Shown here: positions 35,505 to 47,172 of the stretch, one piece after another
How the letters are laid out: each line of letters begins with the position of its first letter
How positions within the stretch are numbered: the first letter of the stretch is position 1
Origin: Ashinkailepas kermadecensis
Taxonomy: Eukaryota > Arthropoda > Thecostraca > Neolepadidae
DNA length: 64,000 nucleotides
Assembly: GCA_034440615.1 (NCBI GenBank)
Contig: JAOTOM010004793.1
Span: 1 to 64,000 of the forward strand
Direction: 5' to 3'
Program-made: the position numbers and the translations under genes
Notes under the pieces: model-generated
What the model saw: only the letters and a program-made list of their open reading frames with translations
Database searches by the model: none
What the model was told of the DNA's origin: nothing

Positions 35505-35925
35505 AGACACACGTGTCTCACTTAGAGGGGGGGGCGTATAAGAAGGTGGCACGAGTGACAGTGAGGCCTATTTTGAAATTCCTATTTCGACATAATATGC
35601 ATTTCGATGCATGGACACATCGATGCATCGAAACACTGCAGGCGAGATTACCAAAAGACTCTCTGGAGTCTGAAAACAACGTGCTTCACGAATTGATTAT
35701 CTTGCATAAAACGAACAGCTTTGAAATGGCCTACAATTAAGCAGTTAGTAGTACACATGGATGCATGTTTTGGTTATCTCACATGTAGCATTTCGATGCA
35801 TCGATGCGTCCATGCATCGAAATGCCTATTTTGAAATAGGCATTTCAAAATTGGTCTCACCGTCTGACACGCGTACCACCTTCTTATACGTCCCCCATGT
35901 GAGACACGTCTCACCATCTGACACA
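35505..35925. mobile_element. foldback element with arms of about 120 bp
   Basis: The left arm (about 35511-35634) and right arm (about 35788-35915) are reverse complements. Shared blocks are GTATAAGAAGGTGG, CCTATTTTGAAAT and GCATTTCGATGCATGG, followed by CATCGATGCATCGAAA. The spacer 35635-35787 has no recognised content. The right arm also folds on itself (CCTATTTTGAAATAGG). Its outer end contains GTCTGACACGCGTACCACC, a form of the motif multiplied in the arrays on both sides. Confidence 0.85.
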
Positions 35926-36490
35926 CGTGCCACCTTCTTCCACAGTCACAATGGCACACGTGCCACCTTCTTCCACAGTCCACTGGATGGCAGACGCGCC
36001 ACCTTCTTCCACATTCCCCTGGATGACACATGTGCCACCTTACCTCATGGCCTCCTTCTAACACACGTCATTTTCTCTCACCCCCACGCTGCCTTCATCG
36101 TCTGACAGACGTGTCGCCTTCTAGCATTGTCCCTCGTCTAACATACATGCCACCTTCTGTCACTTCCTCCGTCTGATACATGTGCCACCCGTCGGATACA
36201 CGTGTCACTTCCCCCGTCTGATACACGTGTCACTCCCCCGTCTGATACACGTGCCACCCGTCGGATACACGTGTCACTTCCCCGTCTGATACACGTGTCA
36301 CTCTCCCGTCTGATACACGTGCCACCCGTCTGATACACTTGTCACTTCCCCCGTCTGATACACGTGTCACTCCACCCCGTCTGATACACGTGTCACTCCC
36401 CTCGTCTGATACACGTGCCACCTTCTGTCACTCCCCCATCTGAGACACGTGCCACCTTCTACCACGGCCCCTCGTCTGACACACGTGATG
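35916..36490. repeat. variable 17-36 bp minisatellite (CTGAYACACGTGYCACC family)
   Basis: Starting at the right end of the foldback arm, GTCTGACACACGTGCCACCT and CTTCTTCCACAGTC units shorten into CGTCTGATACACGTGTCACT with CCCC (36170-36420). The CACGTG core is present in almost every unit. The array appears derived from the arm sequence. Confidence 0.85.
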
Positions 36491-36761
36491 ATCGGAAATA
36501 TGTTGCAATTTATTCAAAATGCAATTCTTGTCTGATACGCATTTAGCAGTTCGACGGCAAAGACATAAAGTAGAAAGACATTTCACCTGCAAATTGTTTC
36601 AGAACAGCTGCTTGTTGAAAAACTATGCGAATAATTTACACAAATCGCAGATATAGAGGGCTTGCGTGCAACTAGAAAGCATGTGTGTGCACGTCTTATA
36701 TGCACAAAGGCATGTCGGTCGGTTAGCAGGACTTCAGGTCATATCGATCGGGTCCAGACGA

Positions 36762-37092
36762 GGTCATTGGTAACAGCAGATGACTGGCTGGGGCCATTGG
36801 TAACAGCAGATGACTGACTGGGGCCATTGGTAACTGCAGACGACTGACTGGGGCCATTGGTAACTGCAGATGACTGACTGGGGCCATTGGTAACAGCAGA
36901 CGACTGACTGGGGCCATTGGTAACTGCAGACGACTGACTGGGGCCATTGGTAACTGCAGATGACTGACTGGGGCCATTGGTAACAGCAGACGACTGACTG
37001 GGGCCATTGGTAACTGCAGACGACTGACTGGGGCCATTGGTAACAGCAGATGACTGGCTGGGGCCATTGGTAACAGCAGATGACTGGCCGGT
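36762..37092. repeat. 30-bp minisatellite, 11 copies
   Basis: GACTGACTGGGGCCATTGGT and AACTGCAGAC or AACAGCAGAT recur exactly every 30 bp with only four variable sites. Both minus frames through it are open (ten-residue repeats such as QSSAVTNGPS). Confidence 0.97.
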
Positions 37093-37442
37093 GTAGGGCT
37101 TCGGGCCCAAATGTTGGATATATCCACCATCTCTAACGAAGACTATCAATTGTCAACACCTGTCCCTGATAAGGAGCCTGAAGCCATCAGTCTGATTACC
37201 TTGCGTCGGATTTTCACAGCCTTGAATTTCATGACGCCTTGAATGATTCATGAAGCATTGAATGATTCATGGGCCGGTGGGTGAAGATTCTTTGCGATAA
37301 TTGAACGCATCAGCATGGCGTATGTCAGGTGCATTGTCACATCATTTTCACAACACCATTATTTAAATGACTGCATTATGCTGCATGACCTGGGATGACT
37401 TTGACCCTGTTTCTGCATCGCAAGGTAGCTTAAGACCTGGGA
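37093..37442. other. no feature recognised
   Basis: Unique AT-rich sequence with two short TGAATGATTCATG palindromic words near 37240-37271. Confidence 0.4.
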
Positions 37443-37577
37443 CGACTGTGACTGTCCCGGGGGAGAATGGGACGACTGTGGTTATCACAGAGAGAAGGTG
37501 CGACTATGGCTGTCCCGGGGGAGAATGGGACGACTGTGGTTATCACAGAGAGAAGGTGCGACTATGGCTGTCCCGGG
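37443..37577. repeat. 58-bp tandem repeat, about 2.3 copies
   Basis: TGTCCCGGGGGAGAATGGGA recurs at 37453 and 37511, and its first part again at 37569. CGACTGTGGTTATCACAGAG lies between. Confidence 0.9.
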
Positions 37578-37989
37578 AGTGTGTGGATCGGCAGTCACTA
37601 CATACGTGTGTGCAGCTATGTATATTCGTGGGAACGGTCGGAAAATCTGCATCGTTTCGAGACCCGCAGAAGTACTAGTGTTGGTACAGGATGTGAGGGT
37701 TTCGTGTTGGCAGTGTTGGCATTTCTACGTAGTGCTGTATCCCAGAGAACACTGGCAGTGCATACGGCCTGCGTCATCCTCCCCCCCCCACACCCTCACC
37801 CCCACGACGTCGCACGGCGTCTGCTGACGTCATGTCGAACTGCTGTCGGGGCGGGATTCCCGCGGCACTGTGCCTGGCGGGATTACCTGGCGGTCGTTCA
37901 GCCGCCGTTTTAGTCGGTTTCGTGACGCGCAGATCGACATGGGGATTTACCGACCTCTCGTAGCGGTGCAGGCGGTGCGGCGGGAGAAG
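37578..37989. other. no feature recognised
   Basis: Unique sequence with a poly-C patch at 37781-37790. Confidence 0.4.
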
Positions 37990-38235
37990 CTCAACACACA
38001 GCACGTACACAACACGTACACAACACGCACACAACACGCACACAACACGTACATAGCACGTACACAACACGCACACAACATGTACACAGCACGTACACAA
38101 CACGTACGCAATACGTACACAATACGGACACAACACGTACACAATACGAACACAATACGTACATAACACGTACACAACACGTAAACGGCACGCACAGAAC
38201 GCGTATACAACACGTAAACAACACGTACACAAACA
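37990..38235. repeat. short-unit array (ACACAACACGTAC family)
   Basis: Units of about 10 to 11 bp, ACACAACACGT and ACACAATACGT and variants, run for about 245 bp. Minus frames through it (CVRVVYVL-type repeats) are hydrophobic by composition only. Confidence 0.9.
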
Positions 38236-38297
38236 CTGAGCAGGCGAGCTGACTCAAAGATGCACACTTTGTCAGCAAACTCGTAGTCAGGGCTTTT

Positions 38298-38610
38298 GCA
38301 GGTGGCTCAGAGGACGGAGGAACAGGTCAGGTGATTTAGAGGAGGAGAGGCCATGTCAGGTCTCAGTGCTGGGAACCAGGCCAGGTGACCCAGAGCCGGA
38401 GATCTGGTCAGGTGACTCAGCGTTGGAGACCAGGCCAGGTGACCGAAGATCGAGGAAAGGTGACTGAGGACCGAGGAACAGATCAGGTGACTCAGCACTA
38501 GGGAACAAATCAGATGACTCAGCGCTAGAGAACAGGCCAGGTGACACGAGACCGAGGACCAGCTCAGGTAACTGAGGTCCGGAGACCTGGTCAGGTAACC
38601 CAGTGCCTGG
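38298..38610. repeat. degenerate repeat with CAGGTGACTCAG core
   Basis: CAGGTGACTCAGCG, CAGGTGACCCAGAG, CAGGTGACCGAAG and similar recur at irregular spacing of about 25 to 35 bp. Confidence 0.75.
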
Positions 38611-38779
38611 GACCAGGTTAGCAGCAGTGGTGCCGGCAGCTGGGTCGACATTAACTGTGTCCGGCGCGTGCGAGGTGCTGACACAATGGGCCAATCAGCG
38701 ACGGTGCCGCTAAACGGCAGCCGCCGCTGCCGACAGCCAAGGGACAGCACCATCAATGCCGCCGACCGGCCGTGTGTAT

Positions 38780-38990
38780 AGATGGCCGCGGCGGCCCAGC
38801 TGCATGTGACAGGCTCGGTACCGAGCCAGCGCGGCGCAGCTGGTCCGTCCTGTGCTGCAGCTGGTCCGTCCTGTGCTGCAGCTGGTCCGTCCTGCGCTGC
38901 GCGGCCATGTATAGATGGCCGCGGCGGCCCAGCTGCATGTGGCAGGCTCGGTACCGAGCCACCGCGGCGCAGCTGGTCCGTCCCACGACC
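38780..38990. repeat. 133-bp duplication enclosing a 22-bp triplication
   Basis: GATGGCCGCGGCGGCCCAGC and CAGGCTCGGTACCGAGCCA occur at about 38780 and 38913. Between them GCTGGTCCGTCCTGTGCTGCA-like units occur three times. GGCTCGGTACCGAGCC is a perfect palindrome in both copies. Confidence 0.9.
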
Positions 38991-39059
38991 TGCTGGAACA
39001 GCCACAATGCTGCACTGTCCAGGCAGAGCAACAGCCGTCCCGAGTTCTCTCGGCATCAC

Positions 39060-40375
39060 TGCAGCCGTCCACCGCCTCCCGGGACAGCCAGATTCGCTCC
39101 ACCACATCGTGGGACAGCCAGAATCGCCCCACCACCTACCGGGACAGCCAGAGTCGTTCCACCACCTCCCGGGACAGCCAGAGTCGTCCCACCACCTCCT
39201 GGGACAGCCAGAGTCGCTCCACCACCTCCCGGGACAGCCAGAGTCGCCCCACCACCTACCGGGACAGCCAGAGTCGTTCCACCACCTCCCGGGACAGCTA
39301 GAGTCGTCCTACCACCTCGTGGGACAGCCAGAGTCGCCCACCACCTCACGGGACAGCCAGAGTCGTCCCACTTCCTCGTGGGACAGCCAGAGTCGTTCCA
39401 CCACCTCGTGGGACAGCTAGAGTCGCCCCACCACCTCCCGGGACATCCAGAGTCGTCCCACCACCTCCTGGGACAGCCAGAGTCGCTCCACCACCTCCCG
39501 GGACAGCCAGAATCGTCCCACCACCTCGTGGGACAACCAGAATCGTCCCACGACCTCGTGGGACAGCCAGAGTCGCCCCACCACCTCCCGGGACAGCCAT
39601 AGTCGTCCCACCACCTCCCGGGACAGCCAGAGTCGTCCCACCACCTCGTGGGACAGCCAGAGTCGCCCCACCACCTCCCGGGACAGCGAGAGTCGTTCCA
39701 CCACCTCCCGGGGCAGCCAGAGTCGTCCCACCACCTCCTGGGACAGCCAGAGTCGCTCCACCACCTCCCGGGACAGCCAGAATCGTCCCACCACCTCGTG
39801 GGACAGCCAGAGTCGCCCCACCACCTCCCGGGACAGCCATAGTCGTCCCACCACCTCCCGGGACAGCCAGAGTCGTCCCACCACCTCGTGGGACAGCCAG
39901 AGTCGCCCCACCACCTCCCGGGACAGCCAGAGTCGTTCCACCACCTCCCGGGACAGCTAGAGTCGTCCCACCACCTGGTGGGACAGCCAGAGTCGCCCAC
40001 CACCTCGCGGGACAGCCAGAGTCGTCCCACTACCTCGTGGGACAGCCAGAGTCGTTCCACCACCTCGTGGGACAGCCAGAGTCGCCCCACCACCTCCCGG
40101 GACAGCTAGAGTCGTCCCACCACCTCCTGGGACAGCCAGAGTCGCTCCACCACCTCCCGGGACAGCCAGAATCGTCCCACCACCTCGTGGGACAGCTAGA
40201 GTCGTCCCACCACCTCGTGGGACAGCCAGAGTCGTCCACCACCTCTCGGAACAGCTAAAGTCGTCCCACCACCTCCCAGGACAGCCAGAGTCGTCCCACC
40301 ACCTCGTGGGACAGCCAGAGTCGCCCCATCACCTCCCGGAACAACCAGAGTCGTCTCACCGTCTCCCGGGACAGC
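39060..40375. repeat. 30-bp minisatellite, about 44 copies
   Basis: GGGACAGCCAGAGTCGTCCC and ACCACCTC recur every 30 bp with only rare indels. Variants (TCGTGG, TCCCGG, TCCTGG, TACCGG; GTCGCC, GTCGTT) form repeated blocks. All frames on both strands are open for long stretches, giving up to 345 codons; these are artefacts of a stop-free 30-mer. Confidence 0.97.
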
Positions 40376-40424
40376 TAGATTCCCATATACATATGAAAAT
40401 ATACCTAACAACATAAATACACAC

Positions 40425-40579
<155 letters not shown>

Positions 40580-41358
40580 CGAGCATACGAATAACACGAG
40601 AGTGTGTGGCTATTACCTTGATATTGTGCACTATGGGCCTCATTACTGCCTATCATGAACACATTGCTCTTGTTATTCGTGTGCGTACACGTGGCTTTCT
40701 TTTCGTAGTCAGCTGGTCATAACATGTATTTATTTGTGATGCGTTGTATGTTGATGCTGAACCTGAGGCTCATGCGTGATATAACGATAATTGTAATTAT
40801 TTCGGTGAAGGGCAAGGGTAAGCACCTTAGCTGCAATGTAGGGATAACCGTATTCCCTGTGGGAGGCAGAATTCCCTGCCTCCTCCCTTCAACCACCCAC
40901 CCCACCCGATAGGGTTTTATCATGTGCCATTTACGGAAATCTTCACTAGGTATCGTGCATTTTTAAAACTATTATTTTATGCATTCTTTTAAAAGCAATG
41001 GGACTTTGTTTTACCAGGGGAGGCCTCTGGAGATATGGGCGAGTGTCTATGAATGCACGGTACGCCATTTTTATTGTTGACCATGTATTCCTGTTAAGGT
41101 CACGTCACGGATTGATATCTTCGGTACTACGTTGCAAGGAAATGATCAGTAGTCCTTTGGTTTGGCACTTTTGCTCGAAGACGTAATTTTGTCAGAAGAT
41201 CAGGTCCAGCGTGCCAAAATTATGGCGCTTTTTCAAGCTGCATAAATTGAACTAAACTTGTGCTATGCTATAGCTACGATCCTCGAACACATCGAAGTGA
41301 ATTTCAAGTGTATTTTTGCGACCAATAGCAGCTGCAGACAGACATTTCCGTGACCTTC
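40580..41358. other. no gene recognised
   Basis: Unique sequence before the TTAA element. Short frames at 40717-40923 lack any domain. Confidence 0.4.
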
Positions 41359-42347
41359 TTAACACGCTCACTGGAGGGCGGGGGAGGGGGGGCGAAATCC
41401 GCCCATCCATCCGATTTTTCGTACATGACTCCAGATTTTACCAGTCGATATACGCCATTTTTGCATACCTGCTTAGAAATGTCCGGCGCGTCGCTTAAAG
41501 TAAGAAAAACGGAAATCTGCCGGCAATTGTTCGAGTTAAGGGCTGTTAAATTCAAAACATTTCGCAGCGCCAGACCACAAAAATCGGCGCTGATGTGCTT
41601 CCCGTATATTGGCAAAATGCAGGTGTTCTTGGCAACACTAGCGACTTGTTTGATGTATATTGTTATGCTATATAGTTCCAAGGTCGTGTTAGGTCATCGA
41701 GGTCAAGTCAGATGAAGTTCATGGCAGGTTAATGGAACCAAACTTGGCCAACTGGAATGTTGTCATAAATGCAAATGACTGTCATGCGATTGACGTCGCT
41801 TTGCATGTAACTCCCTACACATCCTGAAAACTACTGTTTGTCATTGTGTACCTAAGCGTTCCCATACTTTATTCATGTACTTCACTCCTTTCTTCGCGGA
41901 GCCGATTGCGCCGAGCCGCCCGACGGAGCAGTCGGGCGGGCGGCCCGGTTCCGGTAACTGGAACAGGTAACTGACCTGATAAAGTGCTGCTATATGGGTG
42001 ACTTGGGGTCAAATTCCGGGTCTAGCATCTGTATTGCATAATTAGTAATGTCCAAAACATCATTGATGCCCATTTTGGAGCATTTAAACACAATCACAGC
42101 GATCCATAACAATGACAAGCCAAGCCACGCAATACAATACAATTTTGACATATGTGACTTCATTTGACCTTGAACATATTGACCTAAAGTCATGAACGTT
42201 GCACACAATAGAGTTCACTATCGTACCCATCCACCCTGCGAATCTCGTTACTCCAGCGTTAGCAGGAGCCGAGATCTTAGGGGGGGCGGAATCCGCCCCC
42301 CCCTCCAGTGTACGTAATTGTCAGAGGCCCTCCAGGGCGCATGTTAA
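41359..42347 (-). mobile_element. TTAA-flanked non-autonomous DNA element, family A copy 1
   Basis: TTAA occurs at 41359-41362 and 42344-42347. The ends read CACGCTCACTGGAGG inward from the left and CATGCGCCCTGGAGG inward from the right. The right end also has a second internal motif CACTGGAGGG about 40 bp in. G-tracts with palindromic GCGGAATCCGC (about 42284-42304) and GCGAAATCCGCCC (about 41390) lie just inside the ends. The interior is AT-rich, has no transposase motif, and aligns in reverse complement to 49726-50665. The TTAA duplication suggests a piggyBac-class transposase; the CAC start is not the usual CCC, so this is tentative. Confidence 0.85.
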
Positions 42348-42624
42348 CATACCGGTGCTGTAGCCGAAGTTGACTTCCGAATATAATCGGTTCGTCTCAT
42401 GTGTGGCACATGCAGTTGCTACACTGAATTGCTAATGTATAATAACAATCAGTGGCATTTTCATGAAGACAAATTGTGAACTCATAGACTGGGGCATTGA
42501 CAGATTCTCACCCTATATTTCACTAAAGTGTACGTGTCTGGCTACGCAATTAAAAAAGAGCACATGGGCAGTGTTACCCGCAAACGCTACTGGTACTCTG
42601 GCCAAACATTTTTTAGGTTGCAAG

Positions 42625-43415
42625 CAGTGACGTAGCCAGGATTTGGTCCGGGAGCGAACATCTGAAGAGGACCCCCACCTACTGAGCCCCCCGCCCCCAA
42701 TTTGTGGCTTTGGCCCCCTCCGTCGGCACAGGGGCCCTTCATGTCGGCCCTGGGTTCTCTCCGATGGTCCAAGGTCCTCCAGCTGATAGGGATCATCTTA
42801 GTCGGCACAGGGACTCCCGTTAGCGATCCAGAGCCTCCTCTGTCAGACCGGAGGCCCTCTCAACAGCTTGGGCCCCTCCATTAGGGTAGCGGCCTTTGTA
42901 CGGCTTAGGCCCATCCGTCGGCCAAAGGGCCCTTTCTGACAGCCTGAGGTTCTTTCCGGCAACTAGGACCAATTCCGTCATCACAGGGCCCTCTTTGATA
43001 ATCCGGGGCCCTTTTCCGTAAGTCTTTTTCAAAACTTTGGACCCTCTTCATCAGGTCAGGGGACCTTTCTTCGGTTTGGGCCCCGCCGTCAGCTCAGGGG
43101 CCAAAGGCTCAAGGACCAAGGCATCAGGTCAGCTCATATTGACTTGGGGCCCTCCGTCAGTCCGTGGTTCCTTCCAACCATTCGGGGCTCCCTCTGTTGA
43201 CCTGGAAGCCATTCATGTTGGCCCAACCCAGGGCCCTCAATCTTTCGTTGGTCCAGTGGCCCTTCAGTCGGCCCAAGGGCAGGGGGCTCTTGCGGCCCTC
43301 TGCACTGACACCTTGAGGTACCTTAAGAGCCCCCCCCCCAAGGCGGTCATCTGGAAGGTCCCTTCGAACCCTCCAGGGGCGGGTGCCCCTTCGCCTCCCC
43401 CTGGCTACTCCGCTG
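42625..43415. mobile_element. element with CAGTGACGTAGCCAGG-type ends and decayed internal repeats
   Basis: The left end CAGTGACGTAGCCAGG (42625-42640) matches the right end read inward, CAGCGGAGTAGCCAGG (43400-43415), at 13 of 16 sites. CAGTGGCGTAGCC-like ends are common in animal cut-and-paste elements. The flanking 8-mers (GTTGCAAG, GTCTCAAC) match at only 5 positions, so an 8-bp duplication is not demonstrated. Inside, GGGGCCCTTC, GTCGGC and TCCGTC words recur about every 29 bp in decayed form. No transposase. Confidence 0.6.
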
Positions 43416-43945
43416 GTCTCAACGAGGATGACATGTGGACCATATGTCTCCCCACCATCCACCCCGCAGCAACACTCTTTCTCGTCTCTGCATCCGCCTC
43501 AGTGACTTTTGAGAATCTTATAAGGAATTAGGTATACACCAAGGGCAAATTGTATTGTCTGCAAATGGTGATGGGGAAGTAGGACCGAGGGGTTGGTCCC
43601 CACCACCCCTCATCATGTCGTCCCTAGATGTTCGAGGGATTCGTCGCATAGGAAAGGTCTCTCCATTCATACCCTAATCGCTGCTCCCACCCTAATCCTC
43701 TTCAGTCTTGAACAACGCTGTACGTCTGGGGGCCTCTCTTCCAGAAGGGTCTCGGGATAATTCACCTCCCGTCCTTGTAAAAATCTCGGATTTTCCCCAT
43801 GCCAAGTCCACTGCTAAGAACATCTCGGGAGAATTCACCTCCCGTCATTGTAGAACTCTTGTATCCGCCCCTTGCCAAGTTAATCGCCAAAACCTCGCTG
43901 TTGTTCCAATGCTACGGCTGCAAAGCCCTCAGCAAAATATCAAAT
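43416..43945. other. spacer with an old duplication of about 80 bp
   Basis: TCTCGGGATAATTCACCTCC (about 43750) and TCTCGGGAGAATTCACCTCC (about 43824), each followed by CGTC(C/A)TTGTA and later TTGCCAAGT- or TGCCAAGT-containing sequence, form a diverged tandem pair. Nothing else recognised. Confidence 0.6.
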
Positions 43946-43949
43946 ATTA

Positions 43950-44530
43950 CGCGGAGGTACCGAGTACATCTGGAGGTACAGAGCTCATCCGGAGGCATAG
44001 AGTACATCTGGCGGTGCAGAGTACATCTGGAGGTACAGAGTACACTTGGAGGTGCAGAGTACATTGGAGGTACAGAGTACATCTGGAGGTGTGGAGTACA
44101 TCTGGTGGTACAGAGTACATCTGGAGGCATAGAGCACATCTGGAGGTGCAGAGCATATATGGAGGTGCAGAGTACATCTGGAGGTATAGAGTACATCTGG
44201 AGGTGCAGAGTATATCTGGAGGTACAGAGTACATCTGGAGGTGCAGAGTGCATCTGGAGGTACAGAGTACATTCGAAGGTACAGAGTATATCTGCAGGTA
44301 CAGATTACATCTGAAGGTGCAGAGCACGTCTGGAGGAATAGAGTACATTTGAAGGTAGAGAGCATATCTGGAGGTGCAGAGTACATCTGGATTTACAGAG
44401 TATGCTTGGAGGTACAGAGTACATCTGGAGGTATAGGGTGCATCTGGAGGTGCAGGGTGCATCTGGTGGCACAGAGTATATATGGAGGTACATAGTACAT
44501 CTAGAGATACAGAGTACATCTGGAGGTGTT
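43950..44530. repeat. 19-bp minisatellite, about 30 copies
   Basis: GGAGGTACAGAGTACATCT and variants (TGCAGAG, CATAGAG, ACATTTG) recur every 19 bp with substitutions but few indels. As 19 is not divisible by three, the frames cycle and all stay open. Confidence 0.95.
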
Positions 44531-45159
44531 GGTCGGCATGACGCATACGGCGAGCCATTCGAGTGGCTTATCTGCAAAGGCCGCAATAGCTGTCGCTGGA
44601 GATTTATCAGTGTGTGGACACTTGACAAAAGTCCACCTGCATCGGCTGCCGTAAAATTCGCTAATCGAATACTAAATCTGACGAAATTTTCGATAAATGC
44701 CGATTCTCGGTCACATGGAGCTTCCCGCTATCAAGTGTTTTGCCGGTAATTCCGTTCGCTTCTGCGCATTTTCGTGAATTTCTCAGTAGCCCAGCGCCGT
44801 TCACTTCCTGGATGTCGACGCTATAGCGTAGTAGCTGCTTGGTGCACCTGATGTAACTGCATTGACTCTGATGTCCAGCATTCTAACACTTGCATTTTGA
44901 AAGTGGAAATTGAATGCCAGACCGCACAAAGAGGTATTATAAGGAAGTGCCTGTGTTGCATGGGTCCAGGTATGCATCACAGCCATACTCAGTGAATGAA
45001 CTTCGCGTTGATGCGGATCCGCCGTGCTTCAATAACTTGTTCTTATTACCATTCGTTCATTGAAGAAAAAAACGTCACGTCATGTCGGACAAACGCAATT
45101 TGCGATACAAATTCAAGTGCAGAGGGTGTGGAATTAACGCAATCGTATAGCAATATCTG
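44531..45159. other. no gene recognised
   Basis: Unique sequence, no feature seen. Confidence 0.4.
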
Positions 45160-45310
45160 ACCGAGGAGTGTATGTGGCACGATGTGTGCGAGTGTGGGAG
45201 TGTATGTAGCACTATGTAATGGAGTGTAGGAGTGTATGTGCCACGATGTGTAGGAGTGTATGTGAGTATGTTACACGATGTGTAGGAGTGTATGAGTGCA
45301 TGTGGCACGA
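45160..45310. repeat. irregular repeat (GTGTAGGAGTGTATGTG, CACGATGTG)
   Basis: GTGGCACGATGTGTGCGAGT-like units recur four or five times, unit 30 to 40 bp with gaps. Confidence 0.75.
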
Positions 45311-45987
45311 GGACCTAAATTTGTACAGAAAACAACCACTAGACCGCAATATTGGTGTTCCCCTGCTTGCGGTATATGGTGAACACATTACCGCGAGCCA
45401 GCACTATGTAATAATTGCAGTGCAACGCTACGCTTCCCTTAACTCAAGCATGACATCACCTATAGTACAGCTGAAGACGATCTCGGAGGAACAACTATAG
45501 GGTGATTTCGCAACATTTGGTATGCGATTGGCCTCCACTCACCTTCCCCACCTCAATTGGACGGCATAATCAGACTGATGTTGATGATAGATCATGCAAT
45601 GCAATGCAGTGCAGTTAGTACATGTGGGGACGAGTGTACACAGCTTGACAACCCCTGAGTCATTCCCCTGCCGGTAGGGAACAGCCTCCTATCTCCTAGG
45701 GGTGTCGTGTATATACCCTTAGGTGGGTCATCATCCATTCGATGGTTAATTTCCCTTCCCACAAAGTCTTCTTGATTTGAGATATGATGAGGCTTCTCCC
45801 AAAGGCTCAGACATCTCATACGATCTCCCCCACCCTGTCATTGGTTTCATAAAACGTCCTACATGTCCCTCTCCTTAAGCCAATGAGCATGCTTATCTGT
45901 CACAAGATCGCCTCATCTCCGAGATTCTACCCGGCCAGGACAAGCAGCTCAGATCTGCAGATACAAATATAGGTCACTGATCTTCTG
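45311..45987. other. no gene recognised
   Basis: The word CTAAATTTGTACAGAAAACA at 45315 is similar to AATTTGCGATACAAATTC at 45098 only by composition. Otherwise unique. Confidence 0.35.
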
Positions 45988-46395
45988 CCGGTCCATGTCA
46001 CTCGTCCCTTGCCGGTCCAGGTCACTCATCTCCTGTCGATCCAGGTCATTCGTCACTTCCCGGTCCAGGTCGCTCGTCACCTTTCAGTCCAGGTCTCTTG
46101 TCACCTGTCGGTCCAGGTCACTCGTCTCCCGTCAGTCCAGGCCACTCATTACCTCCCGATCCAGGTCACTATCTCCTGCCGGTCCAGGTCACTCGTCTCC
46201 CGTCAGTCCAGGCCACTCATTACCTCCCGATCCAGGTCACTATCTCCTGCCGGTCCAGGTCACTCGTCTCCCGTCAGTCCAGGCCACTCATTACCTCCCG
46301 ATCCAGGTCACTATCTCCTGCCGGTCCAAGTCTCTCGTTTCCTGTCGGTCAAGGTCGCTCGTCCCCTGCCGATCCAGGTCACTCTTCTTCTGCGA
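45988..46395. repeat. 22-24 bp minisatellite with 69-bp higher-order unit
   Basis: CTGCCGGTCCAGGTCACTCGT-like units recur. A block of three variant units (CCCGTCAGTCCAGG, CCCGATCCAGG, TGCCGGTCCAGG) repeats as a 69-bp group near 46123, 46192 and 46261. Confidence 0.92.
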
Positions 46396-46579
46396 GTCTA
46401 TGTTGCTATTCATTGGCGAACTCTCAATGTCCTAATTTCCCGCCCGGGGCGCCCAACGTTCCTTGTTCTCGGCCAACCTACGTGCTGGCGCATTTACAGT
46501 CCAGATATCGTGCTTCCTGCCGACGCAAATGAAATTCCCCATGCCCGTGGACGGCCCAGATTCATTGTTGGATCGGCCG

Positions 46580-46880
46580 GCGAGGTTGGCCAGCGGTGGG
46601 CCTGGTTCTGGCTACCGGTGGGCCTGGTTCTGGCAACCGGCGGGTCTGGTTCTGACTACCGGTAGGCCTGGTTCTGAACAGCGGCGGGTCTGGTTCTGGC
46701 TACCAGTGGGCCTGGTTATGGCTACCGGTGGGCCTGGCTCTGGCCAGCGGCGGGTCTGGTTCTAGTTACTGGTGGGCCTGGTTCTGGCTACCGGTGGGCC
46801 TGGTTCTGGCTACCGGCGGGTCTGGTTCTTGCCACTGAAGGGCCTCGTTCTGGACAGTGGCGGGCCTGATTTTCACGCGA
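46580..46880. repeat. 22-bp minisatellite, about 13 copies
   Basis: GGGCCTGGTTCTGGCTACCG and GGTCTGGTTCTGGCCAGCGG variants alternate every 22 bp. A poly-C run follows at 46913-46926. Confidence 0.93.
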
Positions 46881-47172
46881 TGTGGTCTTGCCCTCGATGG
46901 ACCGACCCTTCTCCCCCCCCCCCCCACCCGGCCGAACACAATGGCGACAAATAGTCAACTTCGACTGACGTGCGCCTCTGTTGGAGCCACGAGCATTCTG
47001 CTATGGGCGTAGCGCCGCTAGGCTTGTTGTCTAAATTTTGTTGACGTCATCTTGCACCTGTGGTGTAAGATTGGGCCAATGTCTCAGATACGTGGTCGGT
47101 TAATGTACAGCATAATACAATGTGCAGCCACCTGGGCTATAAATGGGACATCATGACACCCCTACATTAACA

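Noticed and set aside
37774..38278. Membrane-like peptides (CVRVVYVL repeats) on the minus strand
   Set aside because: They come from the ACACAACACGTAC array. Hydrophobicity is compositional only.
39056..40093. 345-codon minus frame and several plus frames in the 30-bp array
   Set aside because: All frames are open at the same time, and substitutions show no bias to silent sites.
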